64,000 bases of DNA from Nostoc favosum CHAB5714 (lineage in GTDB: Bacteria; Cyanobacteriota; Cyanobacteriia; Cyanobacteriales; Nostocaceae): NCBI RefSeq assembly GCF_020829495.1, contig NZ_JAIVFQ010000019.1:1-64000 (forward strand), read 5' to 3'. The position numbers and the translations under genes are program-made. Positions 34,101 to 43,735 of the stretch are shown here, one piece after another (position 1 is the first letter of the stretch; every line of letters begins with the position of its first letter). A model generated the notes under the pieces. The model did not search any database and had not been told where the DNA came from. It saw only the letters and a list, made by a program, of their open reading frames with translations.

Positions 34101-34768
34101 ATTAAGCTCTGACTGAATAAAAATTAATATATCATGCTAAATTACCTTCAAAAAAGCTATGAAACCCTTACTAGGCAAGAAAAATCAACATTATTTACTA
34201 GTTATTTATGGGTTTAGCACTGATTCGGGCTTTTGAGCTTAATTTTCGAGCCTAGTTTTGATATCTAACTAATAATTTGGCATAACAGATACTGAAGAAC
34301 CAAAATTATTAAACCTTAAGCAAGCTAGAAAATTTTCTAGCTTGCTTAAGGTTTCGTTAAATTATAGAGTTAAATATAGTGCTTGAATGAAAGTCTACAT
34401 CCAGAGTAGTTAGTCAATTTTACCTTTGGGTAAAGAGCAAATGAATTTTAGATGCAATTGTATGAAGATAAGGTTTACTAAATTCAATTGGCAATACTTG
34501 CTGATTATACGCCTCTTGCAAGGCTCACTTCGATTGCGCTTTGCTTAACAATATTTACAAAAAATACAAGTTCATTTCAAATGTTCTAAAGTTCATATAA
34601 ATGATTTATCAGTGAAGTTTTGGGCTACAAGTAAATACTCTGGAAAGGGATGTGCTAAAAATAGTTTTACGGCAAGTATGCTGTGGTTAACATCTATATA
34701 TTTGTTAAGTATTGCACTTGGCATTTAAAGTCTAGATAATTCATTAAATTTAATTATTAGGGCAAGTC
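34101..34768. other. Non-coding region with a large perfect palindrome
   Basis: AT-rich, no gene seen apart from the palindrome at 34311-34354. The last ~100 bases likely hold the promoter of the ribbon-helix-helix gene. Confidence 0.55.
34311..34354. repeat. 44-base perfect palindrome
   Basis: Two exact 22-base arms (AAACCTTAAGCAAGCTAGAA-AA and its complement) meet with no spacer. It can form a cruciform or a strong RNA hairpin. It lies 210 bases after the gene ending at 34100, with T-rich sequence on both sides, so a terminator role is possible but distant. Confidence 0.85.
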
Positions 34769-34972
34769 ATGAACAAAAAATGGGCTATCAAACGAATCAC
34801 AATAAATCTCGCATCAGTTGAAAGCGAAAAACTTGAACGATATTGTGCAATGACAGGTAGACCTGCAACTGATGTGATTCGGGAGTTGATTCGCTCTCTC
34901 TCCATAACCGAGCTGTCAGCGTCTGAACAGACTACACCTACGCTAAAATATGATGTTCCCATTCTGAAATAA
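34769..34972 (+). CDS. Ribbon-helix-helix (CopG-like) protein
   Basis: A 67-residue protein: KRITINLASVESEKLERYCAMTGRPATDVIRELIRSL is a ribbon-helix-helix DNA-binding fold (beta strand RITINL, helix, turn TGRP, helix). Such proteins act as antitoxins or copy-number and plasmid regulators. No toxin gene lies next to it; the neighbour is a broken dinB running the other way, with a 30-base tail-to-tail overlap. Confidence 0.7.
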   Translation: MNKKWAIKRITINLASVESEKLERYCAMTGRPATDVIRELIRSLSITELSASEQTTPTLKYDVPILK

Positions 34973-36059
34973 TGGCAGTTGAATTACTTGGGTTTGTTTG
35001 GCGTTATCAAGGTTAGACAACGAAATGCCCAGCAACCTAATACTGCGGTTTTCCAGATCAATCGACTCAAACAGCGCTTTGGCTATCTCAAAAATCGTAG
35101 AGAGTTCACTGAGGGGAGCAAGCATTGTTTTACTGCGGGTTAAACGCTGATAATCAGAAAACTTGACTTTCAGAGTTAATGTGCGACCGCGCGTTTCGTG
35201 CTGCTCTAAGCGTTGCTCGACGATTTGGGCAATCTGTTCGAGTTCTTGCAACATCTGACCGACATCGCTTAAGTCTTGTGCAAACGAGGTTTCTGCACCG
35301 ATGGACTTACGAACCCGATTCGCCTCAACTGGACGGTCATCTTCTGCTCTGGCAATCTTATAGTAGTATTGTCCTGCTTTACCAAAGTGGTGTGTTAACT
35401 CAGTCAGCGATCGCTCCTTCAAATCTACACCAGTGTGAATGCCGAGTGAGTGCATCTTAGCCGCCGTAACTTCTCCAATCCCGTGAAACTTTTCAATTGG
35501 CAGTTGCTCTACAAAGGCGTAGACGCTCGCGGCTTGTCGTAGACATCGCTTCCTCTGGCAAAATCACCGTTAGTCCATTCGGCTTGTTCTGCCCTGATGC
35601 CATTTTTGCAAGAAACTTGTTAATCGACACGCCTGCGGTTGCCGTTAACTGGGTTTCCTGGAAAATCGCAGTTTTGATATGTCTTGCGATCGTAGAAGCA
35701 TAGGGGATACTTTGCTTATTCTCAGTAACATCTAGATATGCTTCATCTAGTGCAACTCCTTCCACTAAATCAGTGTAATGCTTAAAGATAGCGTGGATTG
35801 CAGTAGAAATCTCTCGGTAAACGTCGAATCTCGGTCTGACAAATATAAGTCCGGGGCATTTAGTGAACGCAGTTACTGACGGCATCGCGGAGTGAATCCC
35901 AAACTTACGAGCTTCATAACTGGCGGCTGCAACTACGCCTCGCTGATTCGGGCTGCCACCGACGACTAACGGTTTTCCTCGGTAGCTAGCGTTGTCCCTC
36001 TGTTCTACCGATGCGTAAAAAGCATCCATATCTACGTGAACTATCTTCCTCGTCTGCAT
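34943..36059 (-). pseudogene. dinB: DNA polymerase IV (DinB) split by a small repeat insertion
   Basis: The front half (36059-35493) has HVDMDAFYASVEQRDN, AASYEARKFGIHSAMP and EGVALDEAYLDVTENK, the catalytic acids of a Y-family polymerase, and GVSINKFLAKMASGQNKP. After ILPEEAM it runs into STTSRERLRLCRATAN and stops. Past that, FVEQLPIEKFHGIGEVTAAK and the finger/little-finger part (MHSLGIHTGVDLK, GRTLTLKVKFSDYQ) continue in another frame to 34943. The break is a ~30-base GC-rich dispersed repeat (about 35518-35550). The gene cannot give a full translesion polymerase. Confidence 0.85.
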
Positions 36060-36295
36060 TGTTGTTGAAGTATTACCATTTCTACCAAGCGGCGGGAACG
36101 ACTATTCTCTGGTAAATTTGTGATTCAATCTGGATATTTGAGAAATTCCTCACGACAATAGTACATTAGCACTAGCGCTTTTGGGCTTTCATCTGCTTTT
36201 TCATTGAGAAAGTTTTTGTAACAATAACGTTACACTTGATTGAGTAGCATTTTGTCATCACATTGCCAACGCACGGTATAAGAGGGAGCAAGGGC

Positions 36296-36460
36296 ATGAC
36301 TATTGGTGTTTGGGTTCTCGGAGATCAACTTTGGGCTGGCCAGTCAGCGCTAGAGAGTTGCCAACAACAACACCAACAGACTCCTGTGATTTTTATCGAA
36401 TCTCTTGCCCATGCAGGGCAACTTCCTTATCACTTGCAAAAACTGGTATTTCTTTCTTGA
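36296..36460 (+). pseudogene. Cryptochrome/photolyase-related protein, N-terminal remnant
   Basis: MTIGVWVLGDQLWAGQSALESC and TPVIFIESLAHAGQLPYHLQKLV match the start of the FeS-type photolyase-related family, normally ~500 residues. Only 54 residues remain before a stop. An upstream AGGGA could be its ribosome site. The rest of the gene is not seen downstream. Confidence 0.6.
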
Positions 36461-36756
36461 AGGGCGTATTGGGGGTGTGATTTATTTCGAGGATATAAAA
36501 ATTGGGTTAATTGCAGTGTCGGCAGATTATCCCCCTACCGATGCAGTTAAGTATTCACGTTTTACTGAGATGATTCAACTGTCTGCTCCTAATGGCAATG
36601 ACCGCAATTGAGAGAAGTACAACTTATAGATGTTTCAAGAAGTGCGATTACGTTTCTTGATAGGGCAGCCGCAGTTTTCAATTTATGGTTGTTAGAACGG
36701 GGTTTTGTTGGGTTGCAACAAGACAAGATGATTTCTCAAGGGCGGTGACTCTCAAG

Positions 36757-36880
36757 AAAATACTCTACTGAGTTATTCATCTCAACAGAGTATATAAATT
36801 TACATTTATTACCTTTCACTAAAATTTATTTTGTACAATAGGAAGTATTCATGCCTCTGTATAAGTACTGGAAATATTGA
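36757..36880 (+). repeat. Dispersed ATACTCTA hairpin repeat, copy 4
   Basis: ATACTCTACTGA-gttattcatc-TCAACAGAGTATATAAA, then a diverged AT-rich part, then atgcctctgtataagtactgg. One stem pair differs from the other copies but the fold is kept. Confidence 0.75.
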
Positions 36881-37253
36881 TTGGAGCGATCGCCAACTTT
36901 TCTTTTCCATTAATTCGCCTCCACATAGTTAGTGGAGCGACAAATAAAAAATCGCTGTACAATTTCAAGCAATTCACCTTCACCAAAAGCGATTGTCTCT
37001 TGCTACTAATGCTGACCAGAGTACCGTATCAACTTTAGACATCTTGCAAAAGTAACAAATGCCAAGATGTTGGGGTGCATGTTAAAGGGAAAGGGGAAAT
37101 TTCATCCCTTTACCTTTACCCCACAATGCCAAGAATATTCAGGCTCCTCTGACTGGCTTAACTGTGCAGTAATAGGACTGTAAATTAGAGTAAACTGGCT
37201 TTTAATTTCAAAACCTGGAAGATAGCCACCGTGGAACGGGATATTTGACCGAA

Positions 37254-37287
37254 CAATTCGCAATTCGCAATTCGCAATTCGCAATTA
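37254..37287. repeat. Heptamer short tandem repeat (caattcg)
   Basis: About five copies of the 7-base unit caattcg. This is a short tandemly repeated repetitive sequence of the type known from heterocystous cyanobacteria. A longer array is at 63366-63462. Confidence 0.8.
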
Positions 37288-37384
37288 ATAATACCCCACG
37301 CATGAATCGCTTGCTCTGAATATTGATACTACGTGTTTTGTTTCTTTTCATAATTGAAATTAGGGGCTTTGACTCCAAGGTGAA

Positions 37385-37744
37385 TCAATTATCAATTACG
37401 TCCGCAATTGCGAATTGCGAACTGCGAATTGCGAATTGGAAATGACTCCATCTAATAATTTGTGCATCTAGCAATTCTTGAAACTCAACAGCGTTTACTG
37501 TCGCCTCATCCAAGAGAGTTTGGCTATCTGCAATTATCGATAACTTCAGAGTCAGCAAAAGTATCGTTTGTATTTCTAAAGAATCGTCTACCGAGGTAAC
37601 TTGTGTACAAGACTCATCTACATAAAAACCAAATTGGCTTTTAAAATGTGAAAAGCTCGGTGTTTGAAGTTGTTGACTAAGATATGATAACAATCCGGTA
37701 TCCGGATCTGATAGAATCTGGCGAACGATGGGGATTTGTGTCAT
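37385..37744 (-). CDS. Hypothetical protein with repeat-derived C-terminus
   Basis: A 119-residue protein. Residues 1-100 look like a normal soluble protein (VRQILSDPDTGLLSYLSQQL, FGFYVDESCTQVTSVDDSL, LLTLKLSIIADSQTLLDEAT). The last ~15 residues (FQFAIRSSQFAIAD) are encoded by a heptamer repeat array (tgcgaattgcgaa), so the natural end has been replaced by repeat sequence. Function is unknown. Confidence 0.55.
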   Translation of the reverse strand: MTQIPIVRQILSDPDTGLLSYLSQQLQTPSFSHFKSQFGFYVDESCTQVTSVDDSLEIQTILLLTLKLSIIADSQTLLDEATVNAVEFQELLDAQIIRWSHFQFAIRSSQFAIADVIDN

Positions 37745-38029
37745 AAATGTTTTACGAGTTTTGGATTAAACCTTTCTGAACAATTTCACTTGATTTAAGC
37801 ACTCTAGGACATCCATCAAACTGACGAAACTTAGCTCAACCGTTCTATTGATTTACTTAAAGCATTTTTCGTGCTGCTTTTACGCCAGATATTAATAAAT
37901 TCTTCAGCAAAGGACTGGTATTTCCCATAGATTTACAGTAGAGTGTTTATTCCGTGCAAATTATTTATACCTACCTTCCCCGACTTTGCTCATCCAAATT
38001 TTAAGCCAATGCCTTTGAGGGAACAGCTA

Positions 38030-38317
38030 ATGAATACTTCTAATGAGATACATACAAAAAAAATCATCAAAAAATCCGACAAGCTTACTCTGAAACAGAT
38101 GAAGTTGATCGAAGAAGCAGAAGACCAACTTCTTCAAACTGATAGTGTCAAATATACAGCCCCTGTGATTGAGGAAAAACCAGTAATCACTACAGAGCCT
38201 AGAGTTTCTGACTATATTCCATTCCTTGACAATCCTCCAGTACAATCTGTGGGCAACTCTGGCTGGCAGGTTTCTGATGTCTGGCGGGATATTCGGGTGG
38301 ATGATTTTTGTAATTAA
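38030..38317 (+). CDS. 95-residue protein of a two-member family (GNSGWQxSDVWR tail)
   Basis: Same length and same C-terminal block (GNSGWQVSDVWRDIRVDDFC) as the protein at 33813-34100; the front is basic (KKIIKKSDKLTLKQMKLIEEA) and the middle diverged. ATG 38030 has a GAGGGA site 9 bases upstream; in-frame ATGs at 37943 and 38009 are less likely. That two copies lie 4 kb apart, conserved only at the tail, suggests selection on that motif. Function is unknown. Confidence 0.6.
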   Translation: MNTSNEIHTKKIIKKSDKLTLKQMKLIEEAEDQLLQTDSVKYTAPVIEEKPVITTEPRVSDYIPFLDNPPVQSVGNSGWQVSDVWRDIRVDDFCN

Positions 38318-38993
38318 AGTAGACAATTTGTATTCCCAGACGGTTCAGCATCAAGGCGGTTGCAGCTATCCACGATCCAAATGTCAGAGATTGAGGAACA
38401 GGCACGAAGCAAGGGAAAAAAGTTTTCCTGAATGCATTCTTGTGCAGCAATACCTCTGTATCTTCGTTAAACCAATATTATGGCAACCGCCTGAGCAACT
38501 TTTGTAAACTATCTTTTCACTAAGTCAAAGCTATAGTTGAATCGTGCTTATAATAAGTTACGGCTAACTATTAACGTGAAGTTAGCACCTTGTAAGTGTG
38601 TATCGCTGGATTACGCATCAAAGGCGATACCAAAGACAAGCAAAATTTATCGGCAGCGCAATAGTTTCTATTCCGTTGCCAACATGCACACCCGCTTACG
38701 CATGTTGGTGAAAGTGTTGTGTCTGGGGGGGGGGGAATGGTATTAATCGTATTTAATATCGGATAAAAGATAAGGGTTACTTTTCTAAATTAAATGAAAG
38801 CCGCTGTTAGTAGAACTCTTGCGGTATAATTTTAAACTTTATTTTCCTATCAACTAAGAGTTAGCTAGATTTTAGGAACCATTGGTTCCCAAGATATCTG
38901 ACTCCTGATTGAATTTCGGCGTATTCTAGAAATTACTCTCTTTAAATCAGTGAACAGTTAACAGTAAACAGTTATCACGGTTTCTGACTGATA
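38318..38993. other. Non-coding region with G11 tract and palindrome
   Basis: No gene supported. It contains an 11-base run of G (38725-38735), a GGAACCA-T-TGGTTCC palindrome (38875-38889) and acagtta-type heptamer remnants near 38950. Confidence 0.5.
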
Positions 38994-39764
38994 ATGCGGA
39001 TACTTGATAACACACAGCTAAAACAACGGCTAATGCTTGATTATTTGACGGCGGGTATTGCATTTTGGATGACTTTGTTTGGAGTACAAGAGTCGTTGTT
39101 AGAATTTCGCCTGGGTTATCTCGGTCGCTACTGGTTTCTTGCAATTAGTGCTAGCTTACTCCTAAGCTTTTTGCTCTCTGCCCCGATTACGATCGCACTA
39201 ATCATTAAATTTGGAGTAGATCCTTTCACTTTCCCAGGTAATGTTATTCTTTGTGCTATCGCTGCGGTAATCTTTGGTGTGATTCTCAGTCTGGCGCAGT
39301 GGCTGATACTTCGCCAAACCGAGATGACACCAAGAGTCTTTGCACTAATCAATACAGTTATTGGAACTCTTGTCTACTTCTTACTGGTGTGGGTCAATGA
39401 AGGTACTCTGGAGTGGAGCGGTAATCCCTTTGGCGGCTGGAAAACTGTCCTCATTTTTTTAGCTGGTGGTGCGATTACCGGAGCAGCCACTGGCATTGCT
39501 TTGGATTTCTACTGTGGGCGAGTGGAGCGGCGATTAATTCAGCTTGAGAGAGAACGGGTTGAAAGAGAAGCCACAGAGAGAGAAAGAATAGAAAGAGAAG
39601 TACTGGAAAGGAAAAAGCAAGAAATAGAAAAGCTTGAAAGGGAAGCCCTAGAGAGATTCAGGATCGAAAGAGAAATGGCCTTAGCTGAAGAGAAAAAGTG
39701 GTATGAAGAACATGGTGATGATGATTTCGATTATGAGGATGATGAAGATGAAGATGAAGAATAA
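38994..39764 (+). CDS. Membrane protein with charged coiled coil and acidic tail
   Basis: A 256-residue protein. Residues ~15-170 hold four hydrophobic helices (LTAGIAFWMTLFGV, FLAISASLLLSFLLSAPITI, VILCAIAAVIFGVILSLAQWLI, VFALINTVIGTLVYFLLVWV, VLIFLAGGAITGAATGIALD). The rest is a highly charged coiled coil (ERERVEREATERERIEREVL) and ends in an acidic run (DDDFDYEDDEDEDEE). It probably sits in the inner membrane with a cytoplasmic coiled-coil arm. No family function is known. Confidence 0.7.
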   Translation: MRILDNTQLKQRLMLDYLTAGIAFWMTLFGVQESLLEFRLGYLGRYWFLAISASLLLSFLLSAPITIALIIKFGVDPFTFPGNVILCAIAAVIFGVILSLAQWLILRQTEMTPRVFALINTVIGTLVYFLLVWVNEGTLEWSGNPFGGWKTVLIFLAGGAITGAATGIALDFYCGRVERRLIQLERERVEREATERERIEREVLERKKQEIEKLEREALERFRIEREMALAEEKKWYEEHGDDDFDYEDDEDEDEE

Positions 39765-39961
39765 TATTTGAGTATTACTTTACACACTAAACCGGACTTG
39801 CAACTACATAATTGTTTAATTTCTTAATAAATCAATCTCTTTGTTATATTTGCGATAAAACTTCAGTAATTCTAGATAAGCACATTGTACTATTAGGGGC
39901 CAAAAAATATTAGAGTACTACCATAAGAAATGTAGCTTACAAAACTTAGCAGAAATACCTG

Positions 39962-40654
39962 ATGAATTTTTTGACTTATCTCATGCATCTAGCAAGCTCA
40001 GGAGCTGTTGCTTACTATACCGCTTCCCAGATCCGCGACTCTAAAACTCGCCCTATTGTACTTAAGGGTTTACATTTATCAGAGGCTGGTTCCGTTGGAT
40101 TTCTGTCTGCACTTAGTGAGCGTGCAGCTAATGAAGGCGATACATGGCTAGCAGAAAAATTAAAAAAACACGCATTGGATGAAACTAAGCATAGCCAAAT
40201 TTTTGCTCATGCGTTAAAGCAAATAGATAAAAATTTCATAGATTCAGAGCCGAAAATTGCACCTAAAGGTCAATCAAAACAGGGGCGTAGTCCTCTCTTT
40301 GCCGCCTACTATGAAGGTTATAGCAAAGAACAACTTAGCCCTGCCGTGATTGACTGGGATATCTTTATGGCGAGTACTTATATTATGGAGTTGGATGCTG
40401 GTAAAGACTATATGCGAATGGCGAATGTATTGCCTGATGATGAGCGTGCCACTCATAACTTAAAGTTGGGGATGTTAAGCATAGCTAAAGATGAAACAGG
40501 TCATGCTGCCTACCTTTATGAAGCAATGATGCGGCGAATGCCTGCGAGGCAAGTGCAAAAATTAGTTGATGAATGGCGCACCCGTAAAGTTCAGGCAGTA
40601 TTTAAAGTAATTGATTATGTCCTTAAAGACACCGACACGATAGAAGCAGCATAA
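39962..40654 (+). CDS. Ferritin-like di-iron protein
   Basis: A 230-residue four-helix-bundle protein. Iron-binding pairs are visible as E in LSEAGSVGFL, ExxH in DETKHSQIFAHAL, E in STYIMELDAGKDYM and ExxH in DETGHAAYLYEAM, the two-E/ExxH repeat of ferritin-like oxidases. The exact substrate is unknown; relatives include stress and hydroxylase-type proteins. It stands alone before a MITE-like element. Confidence 0.75.
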   Translation: MNFLTYLMHLASSGAVAYYTASQIRDSKTRPIVLKGLHLSEAGSVGFLSALSERAANEGDTWLAEKLKKHALDETKHSQIFAHALKQIDKNFIDSEPKIAPKGQSKQGRSPLFAAYYEGYSKEQLSPAVIDWDIFMASTYIMELDAGKDYMRMANVLPDDERATHNLKLGMLSIAKDETGHAAYLYEAMMRRMPARQVQKLVDEWRTRKVQAVFKVIDYVLKDTDTIEAA

Positions 40655-40669
40655 CATCTTTAAATAAAA

Positions 40670-40800
40670 TAAGTAGGTAGGCGAGAAAACTTATAACTAT
40701 GTCATTGCAGAATCGAAGTAAAGCAATCACAAAAAATTTTTAAATTTTTAAATTTTTACATTTTGTTACATAGTTAGGTTTATTTGTACCTACCTACTTA
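40670..40800. mobile_element. 131 bp MITE-like element
   Basis: The ends are TAAGTAGGTAGG (40670-40681) and its exact complement (40789-40800). Further in, AACTATGT and ACATAGTT also pair, giving 33-base imperfect terminal repeats (about 25 of 33 matching). The interior is A/T-rich. No gene is inside. Flanking duplication is unclear, possibly TA. Confidence 0.6.
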
Positions 40801-40950
40801 GTAGTCATTATTAAGCTAATTGAATCTCTAAGCAGAAGTTCTTCAAAGTTTATTCCTGAATCCTTTTAAGAATTTTCCTAATAGGTATCTAAAAGCTATT
40901 TTTATCTATCAATTAAAATTTGCTTCCTTATTTAAAAAGACGAAAACTTT

Positions 40951-43488
40951 ATGAAGACTATCATCAATACGTTTCTAATTACAGTTTTTATTTCTTTTGC
41001 AAGCATCTTTCCTTCTGAGGCTCAAATTACTCCAGATATTAGTTTACCTAATAACACTGATATCAAAATAGAAGGAAATAATCGAATTATTGAAGAGGGC
41101 ACTCAGGTAGGAAACAACCTTTTTCATAGTTTTCAAGACTTTTCTATACCAACCGGAAACACAGTTATATTTAATAACACTTTAAATATTCAAAATATTA
41201 TTACTAGAGTTACTGGTGGATTAATTTCTAATATTGATGGACTGATAAAAGCCAATGGAACAGCTAACTTATATTTGATGAATCCAAGTGGAATCACTTT
41301 TGGAGCAAATGCTCGATTAGACATTGGTGGTTCTTTTTTAGCAACTACAGCAAATAGTATTAAATTTATTGATAGTATAGGATTTAGTGCTACGGAACCT
41401 CAATATCCTCCTTTGCTAACATTAAATGTACCTGTTGGCTTGCAGTTTTATGATACCCTCGGAGAAATTAATGTGCAAGGTAATGGTTTTCCCATTCAGA
41501 ACTCTATCTTGAGATCCCCTATAGATGCAAGTGTAATTTCTACGGGTTTACAAGTAAAGCCTGGAAATACCTTAGCTTTAATAGGAGGAAAGATATTATT
41601 GGATGGAGGAGTCCTTAGTGCCAAAAATGGAAGAATTGATTTAGCAGGTATACAGCAAGGAGAAGTTAATATTAAGCCCGAAGATAACAGGTTATTCTTA
41701 ACCTATGAAAAAAACATGACTTTTAGAGATATAAGCTTTTTAAAAAATGCTTTAGTTTATGTTAATAGCACAGAAGGTAAAGGAAATACTATTAATATTC
41801 GGGGAAACGATGTAAAAGTATTAAATGGTGCGCTAATTATGAGCCAAAATCAGGGATTTAAGCAAAATGGAGAACTTAGTGTTAACTCTGAAGTTTTGGA
41901 AGTTAAAGATGCATCAGAATTTGGTATTAGCGGTATCTATACTAGCAACTTTGGAAACACGCCTGGAGAAAATATTGAACTTAATTCAAATAAAATAACT
42001 ATTGGGGGAGCGCAAATAGCTACTACTACTTTTAGTAATGCTCCAGGTGGTGAAATAATAGTAAATGCTAACGATTATTTAAAAATTACTGGTTCTACTC
42101 CATCTGATGTTAATCAATTTGGATATGGTGCTATTAATAGTTTCAGTTATATTAATTATGGAGATAGTGGAAATATTACTGGAGTAATCAAGAATTTGAT
42201 ATTAGAAGATGGGGGTAATATAACTACAGCTTCTAGTTCTTTTGGTAATGCTGGGAATTTAAAATTAAGTACACAAAATATTACACTCAAGAATGGAAGC
42301 AGTTTAGGAGCTACAACTTTTAATAGTGGGAAAGGAGGTAATGTTTTAATAAATGCGAATAATACCATAAACATTATAGGTAGGTCGCCTATTGTCGGCC
42401 CTAGTACAATTAATGCTGCTACTTTTGGTAGTGGTAATGCTGGAAATTTAGAAATTAATACCTCAAAGCTAATGATCAGAGATGGTGCGGGTATATCTAC
42501 AAGTACCGTATCGTTTGGAAGTGCTGGGAATATTAATATTAACGCTTCTGGTTCAGTAGATATTTCAGGAGTAGATTCAAATTCAAAACTTCCTAGTTTT
42601 ATAGATTCATCAGGAGCTATTTTAGATAATAGTTTGAGGATTAGATTTAATAGAGTGCCTCCTACTCCTACTGGAAACGCAGGCAAATTAATTATTAATG
42701 CTGAACAAGTGAATATTGATAACAATGCTCAAGTTAGTGTTAGAAATAATGGCTCAGGTAATGCAGGAATACTTGAAATTAAAGCTAAAGACATTAACAT
42801 CACAAACAACGGCGGCGTTACCGCGACCACTGCCGTAGGTGAGGGAGGTGACATTATCTTCAATGCGAACAATGTTCTATTACGCAATAGCAATATCTCT
42901 ACAACTGCTGGACAGCAAGAAACCAAGGGGAACGGTGGAAACATTAATATTAATACGGAACTATTGCTTCTCTTAGAGAATAGCAAGATTACAGCAAATG
43001 CCTTTGAGGGGCGGGGTGGTAATGTCACTATCAATACTCAAGGAATCTTCCCTTCTTCTGATAGTAAAATTACAGCTACTTCAGACAGAGGAATTGACGG
43101 TATAGTTCAAATAAATACTTTACAATTTGATTTCATTAAAGCAGCGTTCGTTCCACCAGCAATTAATATTCCTACAGTTGCTCAGATTTGCGCTACGCAA
43201 TCGGGTAAAGCACCTAATGAGTTTGTGGACAGAGGATCTGGGGGTATTCCACAAAGCCCAAGCGATCCCCTCAACAGCACTTATGGCTGGAGAGATGAGC
43301 GACAACCTATTTCCACTAAACAATCACAACAGCCAATACAGATCGAAGTAGATCAAGAATATGTAGAAGCACAAGGATGGAAAGACAATGGAAATGGTAC
43401 AGTAAGTTTTACAACTAAACCAAAAGAAGTGATTTCTTATGGTTCTTTATCAGACTCACCTTGTCACAATTCTCAGAAATATAAATAG
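40951..43488 (+). CDS. TpsA exoprotein, filamentous haemagglutinin type
   Basis: An 845-residue secreted protein. The signal peptide (FLITVFISFASIFPSEA) is followed by the TPS domain: NNRIIEEGTQVGNNLFHSF, LISNIDGLIKANGTANLYLMNPSGITFG and LDIGGSFLATTA, including the NPSGI motif. A long beta-helix body with S/T/N-rich repeats (GSAGNININ-like) follows. The end has IPTVAQICATQSGKAP and a W-rich tail typical of cyanobacterial members. It is exported across the outer membrane by the TpsB encoded next. Confidence 0.85.
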   Translation: MKTIINTFLITVFISFASIFPSEAQITPDISLPNNTDIKIEGNNRIIEEGTQVGNNLFHSFQDFSIPTGNTVIFNNTLNIQNIITRVTGGLISNIDGLIKANGTANLYLMNPSGITFGANARLDIGGSFLATTANSIKFIDSIGFSATEPQYPPLLTLNVPVGLQFYDTLGEINVQGNGFPIQNSILRSPIDASVISTGLQVKPGNTLALIGGKILLDGGVLSAKNGRIDLAGIQQGEVNIKPEDNRLFLTYEKNMTFRDISFLKNALVYVNSTEGKGNTINIRGNDVKVLNGALIMSQNQGFKQNGELSVNSEVLEVKDASEFGISGIYTSNFGNTPGENIELNSNKITIGGAQIATTTFSNAPGGEIIVNANDYLKITGSTPSDVNQFGYGAINSFSYINYGDSGNITGVIKNLILEDGGNITTASSSFGNAGNLKLSTQNITLKNGSSLGATTFNSGKGGNVLINANNTINIIGRSPIVGPSTINAATFGSGNAGNLEINTSKLMIRDGAGISTSTVSFGSAGNININASGSVDISGVDSNSKLPSFIDSSGAILDNSLRIRFNRVPPTPTGNAGKLIINAEQVNIDNNAQVSVRNNGSGNAGILEIKAKDINITNNGGVTATTAVGEGGDIIFNANNVLLRNSNISTTAGQQETKGNGGNININTELLLLLENSKITANAFEGRGGNVTINTQGIFPSSDSKITATSDRGIDGIVQINTLQFDFIKAAFVPPAINIPTVAQICATQSGKAPNEFVDRGSGGIPQSPSDPLNSTYGWRDERQPISTKQSQQPIQIEVDQEYVEAQGWKDNGNGTVSFTTKPKEVISYGSLSDSPCHNSQKYK

Positions 43489-43735
43489 AAGGATACAGAG
43501 AGCATTGAAATAAAACAGCAGCTTTATGTAGCTAAACATAATTAATGACATAATTTCATTGCGAATGCAGCGAAGCCTAATGTAGGCGAAGCATTCTCGA
43601 AGGGTAGCAATCCCAGTCCTTGCGATTTCTATCAGGGCAAACGCGAGGGCTGTAAATATTTTTGTTCATCTACTTAGCTGCTTTTATTAGATAATGAAAA
43701 AGTTTAAAAAGTTGCTTCTATGTTAAGAAAATGCT

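Larger units (their letters stand above)
36461..37384. other. Non-coding region with repeats
   Basis: It contains a copy of the ATACTCTA hairpin repeat (36757-36880) and a caattcg heptamer array (37254-37287). Open frames here (for example 36405-36611) lack a ribosome site and recognisable content. Confidence 0.55.

Noticed and set aside
36405..36611. 68-residue frame after the photolyase-like remnant
   Set aside because: No ribosome site and no recognisable content; it overlaps the remnant in another frame.
38537..38746. 69-residue frame ending in the G11 tract
   Set aside because: Composition is not protein-like and its end is coded by the homopolymer.
42156..43034. Long minus-strand frames inside tpsA
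   Set aside because: Antisense shadows of N/G/T-rich repeats; no start signals.
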